DNA from: Aldehydirespirator sp965220485 | GTDB taxonomy: Bacteria > Actinomycetota > Acidimicrobiia > Acidimicrobiales > Aldehydirespiratoraceae | NCBI GenBank assembly: GCA_965220485.1 | Contig: OZ244832.1 | Span: 1,364,001 to 1,428,000 of the forward strand | DNA length: 64,000 bases | Reading direction: 5' to 3' | Shown: positions 1 to 9,023 of the stretch, piece by piece | Layout: each line of letters begins with the position of its first letter | How positions within the stretch are numbered: the first letter of the stretch is position 1 | Made by a program: the position numbers and the translations under genes | The notes under the pieces: model-generated | What the model saw: only the letters and a program-made list of their open reading frames with translations | Database searches by the model: none | What the model was told of the DNA's origin: nothing

Positions 1-939
1 TGTCCCGTGATCGTTTCCGACCACGTCCAGGCCTGGAAAATCTTTGCCCCCATCGGGGGTCTTGTCCGACATCTTGTAGGCGTAGATTCTGTCGTCTGCA
101 TCGTCCAACACCCACATGGTCGTTCGGTCGGACCAGATGTCCTTCGGCGCGTTGTTACCGATCGCACCCAGAGTATTGAAATCCTTGCCCCCGTCGCGGG
201 TCTTGTCCGACATCTTATAGGCGTAAATCTTGTCGTCTTCATCGTCCACCACATACATCGTGCTGCCGTCGGACCAGATGCCGTTCGCGTTGGTGTTTCC
301 GGCTGCGGCCAAGGTGTTGAAATCCTTGCCCCCGTCTCGGGTCTTGTCCGACATCTTATAGGCGTAGATCTTATCATCTAGGCCATCCAGCACCCACATG
401 GTCACGCCATTTGACCAGATTCCCGCCGGTCTCGTATTGCCGCCATGATACAGCCCGTTGAAATCATCTATCGCCTTATTCTTGAAGGTCTCTAGCGATT
501 GGCGCAGAATATCAAGGGAGAACAACCGAAAACCCGCGCCATTCTCGGAGGTGACAAAGATATTCACCAACGTCGTAGTGCCTTTGCTCCCCAGACGCAC
601 CTGGTGCCCCGGAAGGTTGGCGTCGGCGTCCGGCAGTGACTGGATGCTTAGGGGCGGCCTGAACGTAACGCTTGCGCCGCTGTGGTTCGGGATCGCGTTG
701 ATGGTGACGGTGGTTACGTTATGAGCCACCCCGATGAAGTACGTTTCCAGATTGTTGTCAAACCCGATGACTTCCCCCGGGCTGACCGTCAGGGAACTCA
801 GCGTCGAATCGCCGGAGGACTGGGCGTGGGCATTGCGCGCGATCATATCCGCGCCGGTCAGCGCGACTGCCAGAGGGACAAGGACCAGGAGCAGAAGCAA
901 GAGTCTGCCGGGTGGGTGAATCACAGAGTTATTGCTCAT
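1..939 (-). CDS. Secreted protein with cadherin-like domain and repeated IWSDG/KIYAYKM propeller-like motifs (3' end outside window)
   Basis: The frame is open for 313 codons from an ATG at 937-939 to the window edge, so the C-terminus is missing. An AGGAGGG Shine-Dalgarno lies about 6 nt upstream (946-952). Residues 1-40 are a signal peptide: a short polar N-terminus, a long Leu/Val core and a plausible AHAQS cleavage site. Residues 43-140 (DSTLSSLTVSPG onward) resemble a cadherin-like beta-sandwich domain. At least three units of about 40 residues follow. Each carries IWSDG-TMWVLDD-DD-KIYAYKMSDKTRDGGKDF, which looks like a beta-propeller or NHL-type blade. The family is exported; its ligand is unknown. 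Adhesion or surface binding is inference. Confidence 0.75.
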   Translation of the reverse strand, partial: MSNNSVIHPPGRLLLLLLVLVPLAVALTGADMIARNAHAQSSGDSTLSSLTVSPGEVIGFDNNLETYFIGVAHNVTTVTINAIPNHSGASVTFRPPLSIQSLPDADANLPGHQVRLGSKGTTTLVNIFVTSENGAGFRLFSLDILRQSLETFKNKAIDDFNGLYHGGNTRPAGIWSNGVTMWVLDGLDDKIYAYKMSDKTRDGGKDFNTLAAAGNTNANGIWSDGSTMYVVDDEDDKIYAYKMSDKTRDGGKDFNTLGAIGNNAPKDIWSDRTTMWVLDDADDRIYAYKMSDKTPDGGKDFPGLDVVGNDHGT

Positions 940-1291
940 GTCGTTACCCTCCTACAGTGGGTGGGATTGTCATCGCCTCCACAGCCTATGGGCCCACGCC
1001 GCCCCCCTTCGATGTACCGCGACATGGTGACTCTGGACGTCGTCTCCAGTTTGTGGGCGATACTGGACTCAACCTGCTGAGCCTTCGCGAATTCGTGGGG
1101 AGCGGGGTGGTTGAGGGTCCCTGAGCAGGGGTCGGGGCCCTGCTGGAGTCGGGGCCCTGCTGGAATCGGTGATGTCACATCCACTGATCCAGGAGGGCCC
1201 CGATGGCTTGCGATGTTATGACAGTTCGGCATCACCGAGGTGCGGAGCCCATCACCAAAGTGCGGTGGTCAGGACTCTAAAAGTGCGGTGG
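940..1291. other. Intergenic region with short tandem repeats
   Basis: No convincing gene. A 17-bp unit beginning gtcggggccctg occurs twice in tandem (1131-1164). A 23-bp unit (aaagtgcggtgg...) occurs twice in tandem at 1257-1279 and 1280-1302, and the second copy contains the stop codon of the gene to the right. A 25-codon ATG frame at 1203 follows a good aggaggg, but nothing else supports it. Confidence 0.5.
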
Positions 1292-3379
1292 TCAGGACTC
1301 TAGTTGCGCGATCAGGCCCTCGGGCGTGGCGGTGGGGGACTGGCAGGCGAAGTCGCGGCAGACGTAGGCGAAGCCGTCGGCGCGGCCTGCCCACAACGGG
1401 GAGTCGTAGGGCTCGCCCCAGGCCAGGACCGCGCCGGGGAGGTAGCGGGTCTGCACTGCGGTCACCAGATCACCGCCGTCGCCGACGACGGCGACCTCGT
1501 CGAAGCCGTGAGCGGCCATGTCGATGGCCTCCAGCGCCCGGCCGAAGGCGGTGGGGTGCTGGGCTGCCGCGGGGTTGAACAGCGCGGTGATCTGGCGGGC
1601 GTGCTCGTCGTAGCGAGCCTCGCCGGTGAGCGCGGCCAGCCGGAGCAGGCCGCAGGCTGCCGCCGACTGGGCCGACGGGGTGGCGTTGTCCATGAGGTCC
1701 TTGGGCCGGGTGACCAGCTTCTCGGCATCGGAGCCGGTGGTGAACACTCCTCCCGCGGCGTCGTCGGTGAACAGCTCCAGCAGGCCGTCGGCCGCGGCGC
1801 GGGCCTCGTCGATCCAGCGGGCCTGACCCGACAGCTCGCCCAGCCTCACGAAGGCGTCGATCAGCGCGGCGTAGTCCTGGGCATAGGCCAGGTGGCGGGC
1901 CTGGGCGGGGCGCTCGGCGTCGCCGGCCTGCCAGGAGCGCAGCCAACGCCCGTCGCTGCGCCGCAGGTTGGCCACCAGGAACTCACCGTTGGCCAGCGCC
2001 GCGGCTCGCCACGCCGGATCGCCGGTGGCCGCGGCGGCCTCGGCCAGCGCCGACAGCATCAGCCCGTTCCACTCGGTCAAGACCTTGTCGTCTAGGCCGG
2101 GCCGCACCCGGCTCTCCCGGCACAAGAACAAGGCCCGGCGGGCGGCCTCTACCTCCTCGGGCCGGACCAGGTCGCCCCGCACCGGCCGGTTCAGGATGTT
2201 GGCTCCCTCGAAGTTGCCGGCCGCGGTCACTCCCCACCAGGCTGCGGCCGCATTGGCGGCCTCGGCCCCGGCCGCGGCGGTCGCCACCGCCCGCAGCTCG
2301 GCCTCGGACCACACGTAGAACTTGCCCTCGACGCCCTCGGAGTCGGCGTCCTCGGCCGAGTAGAAGCCTCCGTCGGCGTGGCGCAGGTCGCGCAGCACGT
2401 AGCCGATCGTCTCGTCCACCACCTGCCGGTAGACGGCCTCGCCGGTCACCATCCAGGCGTGCAGGTAGACCCTGGTCAGCAGAGCGTTGTCGTACAGCAT
2501 CTTCTCGAAGTGGGGCACCAGCCACTGGCGGTCCACCGAGTAGCGGGCGAAGCCGCCTCCGAGATGGTCGTAGATGCCGCCGGAGGCCATGGCGTCAAGG
2601 CTGATCCGCACCGCCCGCAGCAGCTCCGGACGGTGGCTGCGGTGATGGATCTGCAGCGCCGAGGCCAGCGTCATGGCCGCCGGGAACTTGGGCGCGCCGC
2701 CGAAGCCTCCCCACTCGGGGTCGAAGGAGGCCAATATGGCGTCGCCAGCCTGATCCAGCGCCCTGCCGTCGACGGTGCCAGCCTGGTCCAGCGCCCTGCC
2801 GTCGACGGCGCCAGCCTGATCCAGCGCCCTGCCGTCGACGGCGTCGGCGGCTGCCTCCGTGCTCAGCGACGCGGCGGCGCGCGACGTCCGATCGATCAGC
2901 GCGACGAGCTGGTCGGCCTGGGCGTGCACGTCGGTTCGGCGGTTGGCCCAGGCTTCGTCGATGGCCTCCATTACCTGGCGGAACGAGGCCATGCCCCCTC
3001 GAGGCCGGTTCGGATAGTAGGTGCCGCCAAAGAAGGGCCGTCCGTCGGGGGTGAGGAACACGGTCATGGGCCAGCCGCCCCGGCCGGTCATGGCCTGCAC
3101 CGAGTCCATATAGATGGCGTCCACATCGGGGCGCTCCTCACGGTCCACCTTGACGTTGACGAACAGCCGGTTCATCACCGCCGCAGTATCGGGGTCCTCG
3201 AAGGATTCATGAGCCATCACATGGCACCAATGACAGCTCGAGTAGCCCACCGACAGCAGCACCGGCCGGTCCCGCTCGGCGGCCGCCGCGAAGGCCTCTG
3301 GACCCCACGGGTACCAGTCCACCGGGTTGTCGCGATGCTGGCGCAGATACGGGCTGGTCTCGTCGCCGAGTCGGTTCAT
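1292..3379 (-). CDS. Thioredoxin-fold DUF255 / YyaL-type protein (spermatogenesis-associated protein 20 family)
   Basis: The 695-aa protein has the expected family length. The N-terminal thioredoxin-like domain carries the family signatures SPYLRQH-NPVDWYPWG (about residues 9-25), a CHWCHVM redox-type motif and GGWPMTVFLTPDG. The rest resembles an (alpha/alpha)6 glycosidase-like barrel (KFPAAMTL, HFEKMLYDNA, YSAEDADSEG). The biochemical role is not established; cytosolic. The ATG at 3379 was chosen because it begins the conserved MNRLGDETSPYLRQH and lies 7 nt after a TAGGCT box; longer upstream reading runs into the dispersed repeat. The linker near residue 180-215 has three copies of an 11-residue repeat (DGRALDQAG core) encoded by a 33-bp tandem repeat. 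Confidence 0.9.
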   Translation of the reverse strand: MNRLGDETSPYLRQHRDNPVDWYPWGPEAFAAAAERDRPVLLSVGYSSCHWCHVMAHESFEDPDTAAVMNRLFVNVKVDREERPDVDAIYMDSVQAMTGRGGWPMTVFLTPDGRPFFGGTYYPNRPRGGMASFRQVMEAIDEAWANRRTDVHAQADQLVALIDRTSRAAASLSTEAAADAVDGRALDQAGAVDGRALDQAGTVDGRALDQAGDAILASFDPEWGGFGGAPKFPAAMTLASALQIHHRSHRPELLRAVRISLDAMASGGIYDHLGGGFARYSVDRQWLVPHFEKMLYDNALLTRVYLHAWMVTGEAVYRQVVDETIGYVLRDLRHADGGFYSAEDADSEGVEGKFYVWSEAELRAVATAAAGAEAANAAAAWWGVTAAGNFEGANILNRPVRGDLVRPEEVEAARRALFLCRESRVRPGLDDKVLTEWNGLMLSALAEAAAATGDPAWRAAALANGEFLVANLRRSDGRWLRSWQAGDAERPAQARHLAYAQDYAALIDAFVRLGELSGQARWIDEARAAADGLLELFTDDAAGGVFTTGSDAEKLVTRPKDLMDNATPSAQSAAACGLLRLAALTGEARYDEHARQITALFNPAAAQHPTAFGRALEAIDMAAHGFDEVAVVGDGGDLVTAVQTRYLPGAVLAWGEPYDSPLWAGRADGFAYVCRDFACQSPTATPEGLIAQLES
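2744..2842. repeat. 33-bp tandem repeat, 3 copies, inside the DUF255 gene
   Basis: Units 2744-2776, 2777-2809 and 2810-2842 differ at only a few bases. The period is a multiple of three, so the frame is kept and the protein gains three 11-residue repeats in a linker between the thioredoxin-like and barrel regions. Confidence 0.9.
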
Positions 3380-3386
3380 GGCGCCG

Positions 3387-3392
3387 AGCCTA
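3387..3392 (-). promoter_or_regulatory. Leaderless -10 box (TAGGCT) of the DUF255 gene
   Basis: TAGGCT on the minus strand lies 7 nt before the ATG at 3379, the spacing expected when transcription starts at the start codon. The CCGCTCGGCCTC box of repeat copy A lies directly upstream, as also at hisI. Confidence 0.55.
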
Positions 3393-3492
3393 GGAGGCCG
3401 AGCGGGCAGGCCGCAGTTCACGAGGATTGCGGAAGGCGTTGAGCGAGGCCGTGGCCCGAGCGGCCCGTGAGCGCAGCGAACAAGAGCGGGAA
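3391..3492 (-). repeat. Dispersed ~100-bp element, copy A
   Basis: Read on the minus strand: a 52-bp core (3441-3492, starting ttcccgctcttgttcgctgc), about 35 variable bases, then the box CCGCTCGGCCTC (ending near 3393). The same layout recurs at 4262-4363, 8183-8282, 13625-13725 and 47869-47973. The box end faces the start of the DUF255 gene. Confidence 0.85.
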
Positions 3493-3551
3493 GCACGAGG
3501 CAACCACCCACGATGAGCGCCCGGGGCTCACCGTGGGGCAGACTGGCGCGG

Positions 3552-4253
3552 GTGAGTGCTGGAGTCCGAGTACTGGTCGTTGACGACGAGCCCTCGTATC
3601 GGGAGGGACTAGAGGTCGCGCTGGGCGCAGAAGGGTTCATTGTCGACGTGGCTGCCGACGGCGAGGAGGCCCTGGCCATGTTCGAGGCCCTCGAGCCCGA
3701 GATCGTGCTGCTGGACGTGATGCTGCCCCGGCTGTCAGGGATCGACGTGTGCCGCCGCATCCGCTCTTTCGCCGACACGCCCGTGATCATGGTGTCGGCC
3801 CGTCGGGAGGAGATCGACACCGTGGTCGGCTTAGAGGTCGGCGCGGACGACTACGTGGCCAAGCCGTACCGGGTGCGGGAGTTGGTCGCCCGGATGCGCA
3901 CCGTCATGCGCCGCAGCCGGACCCGACCAATCAACTCCTTCAACGGCGTGGCCGAACTGGACATCGGTGATGTGACGGTGGACCGCGACCGCCACGAGGT
4001 GACCATCGGCGGCAGGCCGGAGCGCCTGCCGCTCAAGGAGTTCGAGGTGCTGGCCCTGCTCATGGAGAACGCCGGATTCGTCGTGACCCGCCAGACCCTC
4101 ATCGACAGGGTGTGGGGGTTCGACTACGTCGGCAACACCAAGACCCTCGACGTGCACATCAAGAGGCTCCGGTCCCGCATAGAGCCCGACCCGGCCGACC
4201 CCGAGCGCATCGTCACAATCAGGGGTCTCGGCTACAAGTACGTGGCGCCCTGA
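3552..4253 (+). CDS. OmpR/PhoB-family response regulator
   Basis: The 233-aa protein has a receiver domain (residues 5-120) with the acidic pair D11/D12, phospho-acceptor D55 in VLLDVMLP and the conserved K in DDYVAKP. A winged-helix DNA-binding domain follows (about 135-233; LPLKEFEVLALL, TLDVHIKRLRSRIE, VTIRGLGYKY). It is a cytosolic transcription factor. No histidine kinase is adjacent, so the partner is unknown; the sequence is RegX3/MtrA-like. The GTG at 3552 was chosen because CAGACT lies 7 nt upstream and the domain starts at once; an in-frame ATG at 3513 would add 13 residues. Confidence 0.9.
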   Translation: MSAGVRVLVVDDEPSYREGLEVALGAEGFIVDVAADGEEALAMFEALEPEIVLLDVMLPRLSGIDVCRRIRSFADTPVIMVSARREEIDTVVGLEVGADDYVAKPYRVRELVARMRTVMRRSRTRPINSFNGVAELDIGDVTVDRDRHEVTIGGRPERLPLKEFEVLALLMENAGFVVTRQTLIDRVWGFDYVGNTKTLDVHIKRLRSRIEPDPADPERIVTIRGLGYKYVAP

Positions 4254-4261
4254 CCGAGCCC

Positions 4262-4363
4262 CAAAGGCCGAGCGGTTGGGCGATGATTTCGCTAGGAACT
4301 TGCAAGATGCTGAGCGAGGCCGTGGCCCGAGCGGCCCGTGAGCGCAGCGAACAAGAGCGGGAA
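4262..4363 (-). repeat. Dispersed ~100-bp element, copy B
   Basis: The core (4312-4363 on the minus strand) matches copy A almost exactly. The variable part is about 35 nt, and the box reads CCGCTCGGCCTTT (4264-4276). It lies between the response regulator stop and menA, filling most of the 176-bp gap, with the box end facing the response regulator. Confidence 0.85.
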
Positions 4364-4429
4364 GCAACACGCTTCGCCCGAAAGTGGTCGGCTACCGGCA
4401 CGACCCCTCGCTAGCGGCAGAGTCCGAAC

Positions 4430-5305
4430 ATGACAGGGATCCGGATATGGGCAGCCGGGGCCCGTCCCCGCACGCTGAGCGCAGCGCTGGTCCCGGTGGC
4501 CGTGGGCACGGCGGCGGCAGTGGGAGAGGGATCGCATACCGCGTGGTGGCGCGCCGCCGTCGCGCTGGTAGTGGCGATGGCACTGCAGGTCGGCGTCAAC
4601 TTCGCCAACGACTACTCCGACGGCGTGCGCGGCACCGACGACTCCACCCGGGTTGGCCCCCGCCGGCTGGTGGGTTCGGGACTGGTCGAGGCCCGCCGGG
4701 TCAAGTGGGCCGCGTTCGGGGCCTTCACGGTGGCCGCCGCAGCCGGTGGGGTGCTGGCCGCGGTCGCGGGCTGGGAGCTGCTGGCCGCAGGTGGGCTGTG
4801 CCTGGTCGCGGGCTGGGCCTACACGGGCGGGCCCAAGCCGTACGGCTATCTGGGGCTGGGCGAGGTGTTCGTGTTCGTGTTCTTCGGCCTAGTGGCCACC
4901 GCCGGCACTGCCTACGTGCTGCTGGAGCGGCTGAACTGGTTCGCAGTGCTGTGCGGCGTGCCGGTCGGGCTGTGGGCGGTCGCGCTGCTGGTGGCCAACA
5001 ACCTGCGCGACATCACGGGCGACGCCGCCGCGGGCAAGCGCACACTGGCCGTTCGCTTGGGCGAGCGCCGCAGCCGCCTCACCTACATGGCGGTGCTGGA
5101 GGCATCGTACGCGGCGGCTCTGGCCGCGTCCGTCACGGGCCGGGCCGCGGCGGCCGCGGTGGCAGGCGCCCCCTTCGCGGTGGGCGCGGTGCGACGCGTC
5201 CTGCGGGGAGCATCCGGCCCTGCGCTGATTCCTGTGCTCGGGGCCACCGCCCGAGCGCAGCTTGTTTCGGGCCTGGCCATGGCGGTAGGCATCGCCCTGC
5301 TCTAG
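4430..5305 (+). CDS. menA: 1,4-dihydroxy-2-naphthoate polyprenyltransferase
   Basis: The 291-aa integral membrane protein is of the UbiA family with about eight to nine hydrophobic segments. The first Asp-rich motif is NDYSDGVRGTDD (residues 60-71), and a second, NNLRDITGDAAAGKRTLAVRLG, comes near residue 187; both are diagnostic for MenA. It prenylates DHNA to demethylmenaquinone in the cytoplasmic membrane, and menG nearby does the next step. The start ATG follows repeat copy B. Confidence 0.9.
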   Translation: MTGIRIWAAGARPRTLSAALVPVAVGTAAAVGEGSHTAWWRAAVALVVAMALQVGVNFANDYSDGVRGTDDSTRVGPRRLVGSGLVEARRVKWAAFGAFTVAAAAGGVLAAVAGWELLAAGGLCLVAGWAYTGGPKPYGYLGLGEVFVFVFFGLVATAGTAYVLLERLNWFAVLCGVPVGLWAVALLVANNLRDITGDAAAGKRTLAVRLGERRSRLTYMAVLEASYAAALAASVTGRAAAAAVAGAPFAVGAVRRVLRGASGPALIPVLGATARAQLVSGLAMAVGIALL

Positions 5306-5553
5306 GAGGCAACGCGGATTGGTGTCAGCGCGTCGCGGTGAAGCGTCTTGTTTCCCGCTCTTGTTCGCTGCGCTCACTGGTGCACCATGGTTGTGTCGGC
5401 GGCCGCGAGGCTGTTGGAGGAGGCGGGGGCTGGCTTGGGCGTCTGATATGTCGGCTGTGGCGAGCTCTGCTGGTGCCCCTACGCTCGGTGGCAGTGAGCC
5501 AGGGTTCGTCGATGCTTGGTGACGCCGCGTCAAGCGACAGGGCAGACACGCGG
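5306..5553. other. Intergenic region with a partial repeat (copy C)
   Basis: No gene is supported. Positions 5352-5377 match the first 26 bases of the dispersed-element core in plus orientation, and the match then stops, so this is a truncated copy. The rest shows no obvious structure. Confidence 0.5.
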
Positions 5554-5555
5554 GT

Positions 5556-7466
5556 GTGGTGACCGCGCCGATCGATGCGGATCGTGTTCGCTGGGGACGC
5601 GTGCTCCGCTTGTTTGGACCTCACCGAGGGCGGGTGCTGGTGGTCGTTGCCTTGGTGTTGGTCGTCTCGATCCTGGGAATCGCCAATCCGCTACTGATCC
5701 AGGTGGTCTTCGACCGCGCCCTGTTCCCCCCTGACGGCGGCGTCGATCTGGATCTGGTGGTGTGGCTGTCGGTGATAATGTTGGCCATCACGGTCGTTGG
5801 GGGCTGGCTTGCGGTGGTGCAGACCGTGATAACCAACCAGTTGGGCCAGAACGTGTTGCGGGACCTCCGCAACCGTCTGTATGCCCACCTGCAGCAGCTC
5901 TCGCTCGGGTTCTACACGTCGACTCGAACAGGGGAGATCCAGTCTCGCATCACGAGCGACGTGGGCGGGATCCAGACCGCGGTCACGACGACGATCTCGA
6001 ACATCCTGTCCAACGCGATCACCTTCGTCTCCGCCTTGGCGGCCATGGCGGTCCTATCCTGGCAACTGACCTTGCTGTCGCTGGGCACCGTCCCGCTGTT
6101 CGTGTGGTCGACCCGGTGGGTCGGCCGCCGCCGGGAGCGCTACACCGACGAGACCCAGGCGGCTACCGCGGAGATGAGCGTCATCACCCAGGAGACGCTG
6201 TCAGTGTCGGGGATCACTCTGGCCAAGCTCTTCGGCCGCCAACACCGTGAGATCGAGCGGTTCAGGATCGCGAACGAGCGCCTGTCGGCCGCGGCGACCG
6301 CCCAGCAGGTGATCGGTCAGGCCTTCTTCACCGTAGTCGGGACCTTCCTGTCGGCGCTCCCGATCCTGGCCTATCTCGTCGCGGGCTTGTTGTTGGATCG
6401 TGGCACCGGTGGTCTCACCGCCGGGACCATCGTGGCCATCACAACATTGCAGAGCCGGTTGTTCTTTCCCATCGCCCGGCTGCTGGAGACCACCGTCGAG
6501 CTCCAGTCCTCGCGTGCGCTGTTCCGCCGAGTGTTCGCCTACCTCGACACCGAACCGGACATTGTTGAAGCCCCCGGCGCGGTGGGGATAGATGTCGACC
6601 GACTCAAAGGCGAACTGACGTTCAACGACGTCCATTTCTCATACCGGTCCGACCCCGGCCACCAAGCGCTCCACTCGGTGACCTTCAACGCCGGCCCGGG
6701 TCAACTGGTGGCTTTCGTCGGACCATCGGGCAGCGGCAAGTCAACGGTGTTGAGCCTGGCCGCCCGGCTCTATGACGTCACCGCAGGAGAGGTCCGCATC
6801 GGTGGGGTCGACGTGCGGGACCTGAGCCGAGCTTCGATGGCCCGCCTGATCGGATTCGTCACCCAGGAGAGCTACCTGTTCGCCGGTACCCTGCGAGCGA
6901 ACCTCGTCTACGGAGACCCCGACGCCTCCGACACCGAGATCGAGAAGGCCTGCCGGGCGGCCGCCATCCATGACAGGATCCTCGAGTTCCCCGACGGCTA
7001 TGACACTGTGGTGGGCGAGCGGGGCTCGCGGCTGTCGGGCGGCGAACGGCAACGTATCGCCATCGCCCGAGTCCTGCTGCACGATCCCCGGCTCCTGGTC
7101 CTTGACGAAGCAACCTCGGCCCTCGACACTGCCTCGGAGCGCCGCATCCAGCAAGCACTGGGAGAGCTGATCGCCAGCAGGACCACCCTGGCTGTGGCCC
7201 ACCGGCTCTCCACGATCCAAGCCGCCGATGTCATCCACGTTGTCGAGGCGGGCCGGATCGTCGAGTCGGGCGACCACGACACCCTCCTCGACCGGGGCCG
7301 GACCTACGCCAGGCTGTACCGAGAGCAGTTCGGCGACGGCCTGATCGAAACCACCTGCGCCGACGGCGTCGTGTTCGCCAACGGCCAGTGCGCGCTCTAC
7401 GAGAACCTGGACTCGACCAGTCGACTGGCCGTCCTGCGAGACCGAGTCTCGGCCAGTTCCAACTAG
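5556..7466 (+). CDS. ABC exporter, fused permease and ATPase half-transporter
   Basis: The 636-aa half-transporter has an N-terminal membrane domain of about six segments (residues 20-330) and an ATPase domain from about 350. It shows Walker A GPSGSGKS (about 390), Q-loop FVTQESYLF, signature LSGGERQR (about 492), Walker B LLVLDEATSALD and H-loop AHRLST. It probably works as a homodimer exporting a lipid, peptide or drug; the substrate is unknown. A 30-residue tail with two Cys (TTCADG...GQCAL) after the ATPase core is unusual. Start is GTG at 5556, with further GTG codons at 5554 (other frame) and 5559. Confidence 0.9.
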   Translation: MVTAPIDADRVRWGRVLRLFGPHRGRVLVVVALVLVVSILGIANPLLIQVVFDRALFPPDGGVDLDLVVWLSVIMLAITVVGGWLAVVQTVITNQLGQNVLRDLRNRLYAHLQQLSLGFYTSTRTGEIQSRITSDVGGIQTAVTTTISNILSNAITFVSALAAMAVLSWQLTLLSLGTVPLFVWSTRWVGRRRERYTDETQAATAEMSVITQETLSVSGITLAKLFGRQHREIERFRIANERLSAAATAQQVIGQAFFTVVGTFLSALPILAYLVAGLLLDRGTGGLTAGTIVAITTLQSRLFFPIARLLETTVELQSSRALFRRVFAYLDTEPDIVEAPGAVGIDVDRLKGELTFNDVHFSYRSDPGHQALHSVTFNAGPGQLVAFVGPSGSGKSTVLSLAARLYDVTAGEVRIGGVDVRDLSRASMARLIGFVTQESYLFAGTLRANLVYGDPDASDTEIEKACRAAAIHDRILEFPDGYDTVVGERGSRLSGGERQRIAIARVLLHDPRLLVLDEATSALDTASERRIQQALGELIASRTTLAVAHRLSTIQAADVIHVVEAGRIVESGDHDTLLDRGRTYARLYREQFGDGLIETTCADGVVFANGQCALYENLDSTSRLAVLRDRVSASSN

Positions 7467-7667
7467 CGGCCGACTCCGAGGCGGGACCGATGAGCGCGGT
7501 CCGAGGAGCCGATCAACGACGCTGCCGAGGCCGCTGCGATGTCGGCGCACGCCTGCGGCCGTATCGGCTTCCGCCTGACTTGACTTCCGCGGCCCGTTGA
7601 TGCAGAACACCTCACCGCATCTGGAAATTTGCCCGCCTCGGCCTCTGAGCTGAGCAGACTGTCGGCC

Positions 7668-8165
7668 ATGAGCCGGGAGGCCGTCGTGGCCCACCTCGAG
7701 GCGCTGGGCGTCGCCTACCAGGTGGTGGAGTGCGATCCCGACTTCGCCGACACGGCCCGGTTTTGCGAGCGCTACGGCTATTCGATGGACGCTTCGGCCA
7801 ATGCCATCTGCGTGGTGGGCAAGTCTGCCGACCGTCCGATGGCGTGCTGCGTGGTGCTCGCCTCCATGAGGCTGGACGTGAACGGAGTGGTGCGCCGCCG
7901 GCTCGGCACCCGCAAGGCCTCCTTCGCCGACGCGGCCGCCACCACCGAACGCAGCGGCATGATGATCGGCGGGGTCACCCCGTTCGGGCTGCCGGTCGGC
8001 CTGCCGGTTTGGATCGATGCCCAGGTCATGGAGTGCGACCAGGTGATCGTGGGCGGAGGCTCTCGCGACTGCAAGATCCTGTGCCCGCCGGCGTCGCTGC
8101 TGGCCATCGACGGGGCCGAGGTCGTCGAGGCCTTGGCCAAGACCCCGACACCGCCCCCGGCGTAA
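7668..8165 (+). CDS. YbaK/EbsC-family aminoacyl-tRNA deacylase
   Basis: The 165-aa single-domain protein has family features: the conserved Lys in CVVGKSADRP, the RRLGTRKASFAD segment and GGVTPFGLP. Family members hydrolyse mischarged tRNA (for example Cys- or Ala-tRNAPro) in trans. The ATG at 7668 lies 7 nt after CAGACT; a TTG at 7629 is also in frame but less likely. It converges with menG across repeat copy D. The preceding 200 bp (7467-7667) holds no other gene I can support. Confidence 0.85.
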   Translation: MSREAVVAHLEALGVAYQVVECDPDFADTARFCERYGYSMDASANAICVVGKSADRPMACCVVLASMRLDVNGVVRRRLGTRKASFADAAATTERSGMMIGGVTPFGLPVGLPVWIDAQVMECDQVIVGGGSRDCKILCPPASLLAIDGAEVVEALAKTPTPPPA

Positions 8166-8182
8166 CGTTCCTCGGCTTCTAC

Positions 8183-8282
8183 GAGGCCGAGCGAGTAGGC
8201 CGCGATTGACGAGGATTCTTGAATGGCACTGAGCGAGGCCGTGGCCCGAGCGGCCCGTGACCGAAGCGAACAAGAGCGGGAG
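8183..8282 (-). repeat. Dispersed ~100-bp element, copy D
   Basis: The core 8231-8282 (minus strand) carries several substitutions (for example cggtcac for gcgctcac). The box is CGCTCGGCCTC (8184-8195). It lies between the convergent ends of ybaK and menG. Confidence 0.8.
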
Positions 8283-8327
8283 ATACCACGCTGCGCCGCG
8301 AGGCGGTCAAACGTACCCGCGCTGTCT

Positions 8328-9023
8328 CTAAGGGCGGCGGGTGGCGGTGATCAGCTGGGCTATGCCTGCGCTCAGGCGGTGGTGCTGCACGGCGGAGAAC
8401 CCGTTGGCCTCAAGTCCGTTTCGCAGGTCGTCCCAAGTGGGCAGATGGGCAACCGACTCGGGCAGGTACCGGTAGGCGTCCCGATCCGACAGCGCGGCCC
8501 CGATGAGGGGCACCATCCGGCCGAAGTACAGACCGTGGCCCCAGCGCAGAACCGGATTGGCCGGAGAGTCCACCTCCAGCAGGCCGATGCGTCCGCCGGG
8601 TCGCAGCACCCGGGCCAACTCGGCGAGCAGGGGCGGCACGGCCGTCAGATTGCGCAGGGCGAACCCGCAAGTCGCGCCGTCCAGGGCGCCGTCGGGCAGC
8701 GGCAGCTCCAGAACGTCGGCATTCACCGGCGGCCATCCGGTTGCCTGCCAGGGCGCGGCCCGCAGCATGCCCATCGAGAAGTCGAAGCCGATGGGACGGC
8801 AGCCGCCGCGAGCCAACTCCCGGCACAAGTCGCCGGTGCCGCAAGCCAGGTCGGCCACCACCGACCCGGGCGCGAGGCCCAGTTGCTGCACAGTCCGGCG
8901 CCGCCAGGCCACATCGAGGCGCAGGGTCATGATGCGGTTGACCAGGTCGTAGCGGGGCGCGATGGCGTCGAACATCTCCCGCACGGCTCGGCGCTTGGCC
9001 GCGCCGGCGGGCAGTTCGCTCAC
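8328..9023 (-). CDS. menG: Demethylmenaquinone methyltransferase (UbiE/MenG family)
   Basis: The 231-aa class I SAM methyltransferase has SAM-binding VADLACGTGDL and the UbiE signatures FDAIAPRYDLVNRIMTL (near residue 20) and YRYLPESVAHLPTWDDL. It methylates demethylmenaquinone to menaquinone at the membrane face, after MenA. The GTG start (9021-9023) overlaps the TGA stop of the upstream membrane-protein gene by 3 nt (GTGA), so the two are probably translationally coupled. Confidence 0.9.
   Translation of the reverse strand: MSELPAGAAKRRAVREMFDAIAPRYDLVNRIMTLRLDVAWRRRTVQQLGLAPGSVVADLACGTGDLCRELARGGCRPIGFDFSMGMLRAAPWQATGWPPVNADVLELPLPDGALDGATCGFALRNLTAVPPLLAELARVLRPGGRIGLLEVDSPANPVLRWGHGLYFGRMVPLIGAALSDRDAYRYLPESVAHLPTWDDLRNGLEANGFSAVQHHRLSAGIAQLITATRRP

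Noticed and set aside
1203..1280. 25-codon ORF with aggaggg upstream
   Set aside because: Ends inside the 23-bp tandem repeat and has no recognisable sequence; probably chance or an old remnant.
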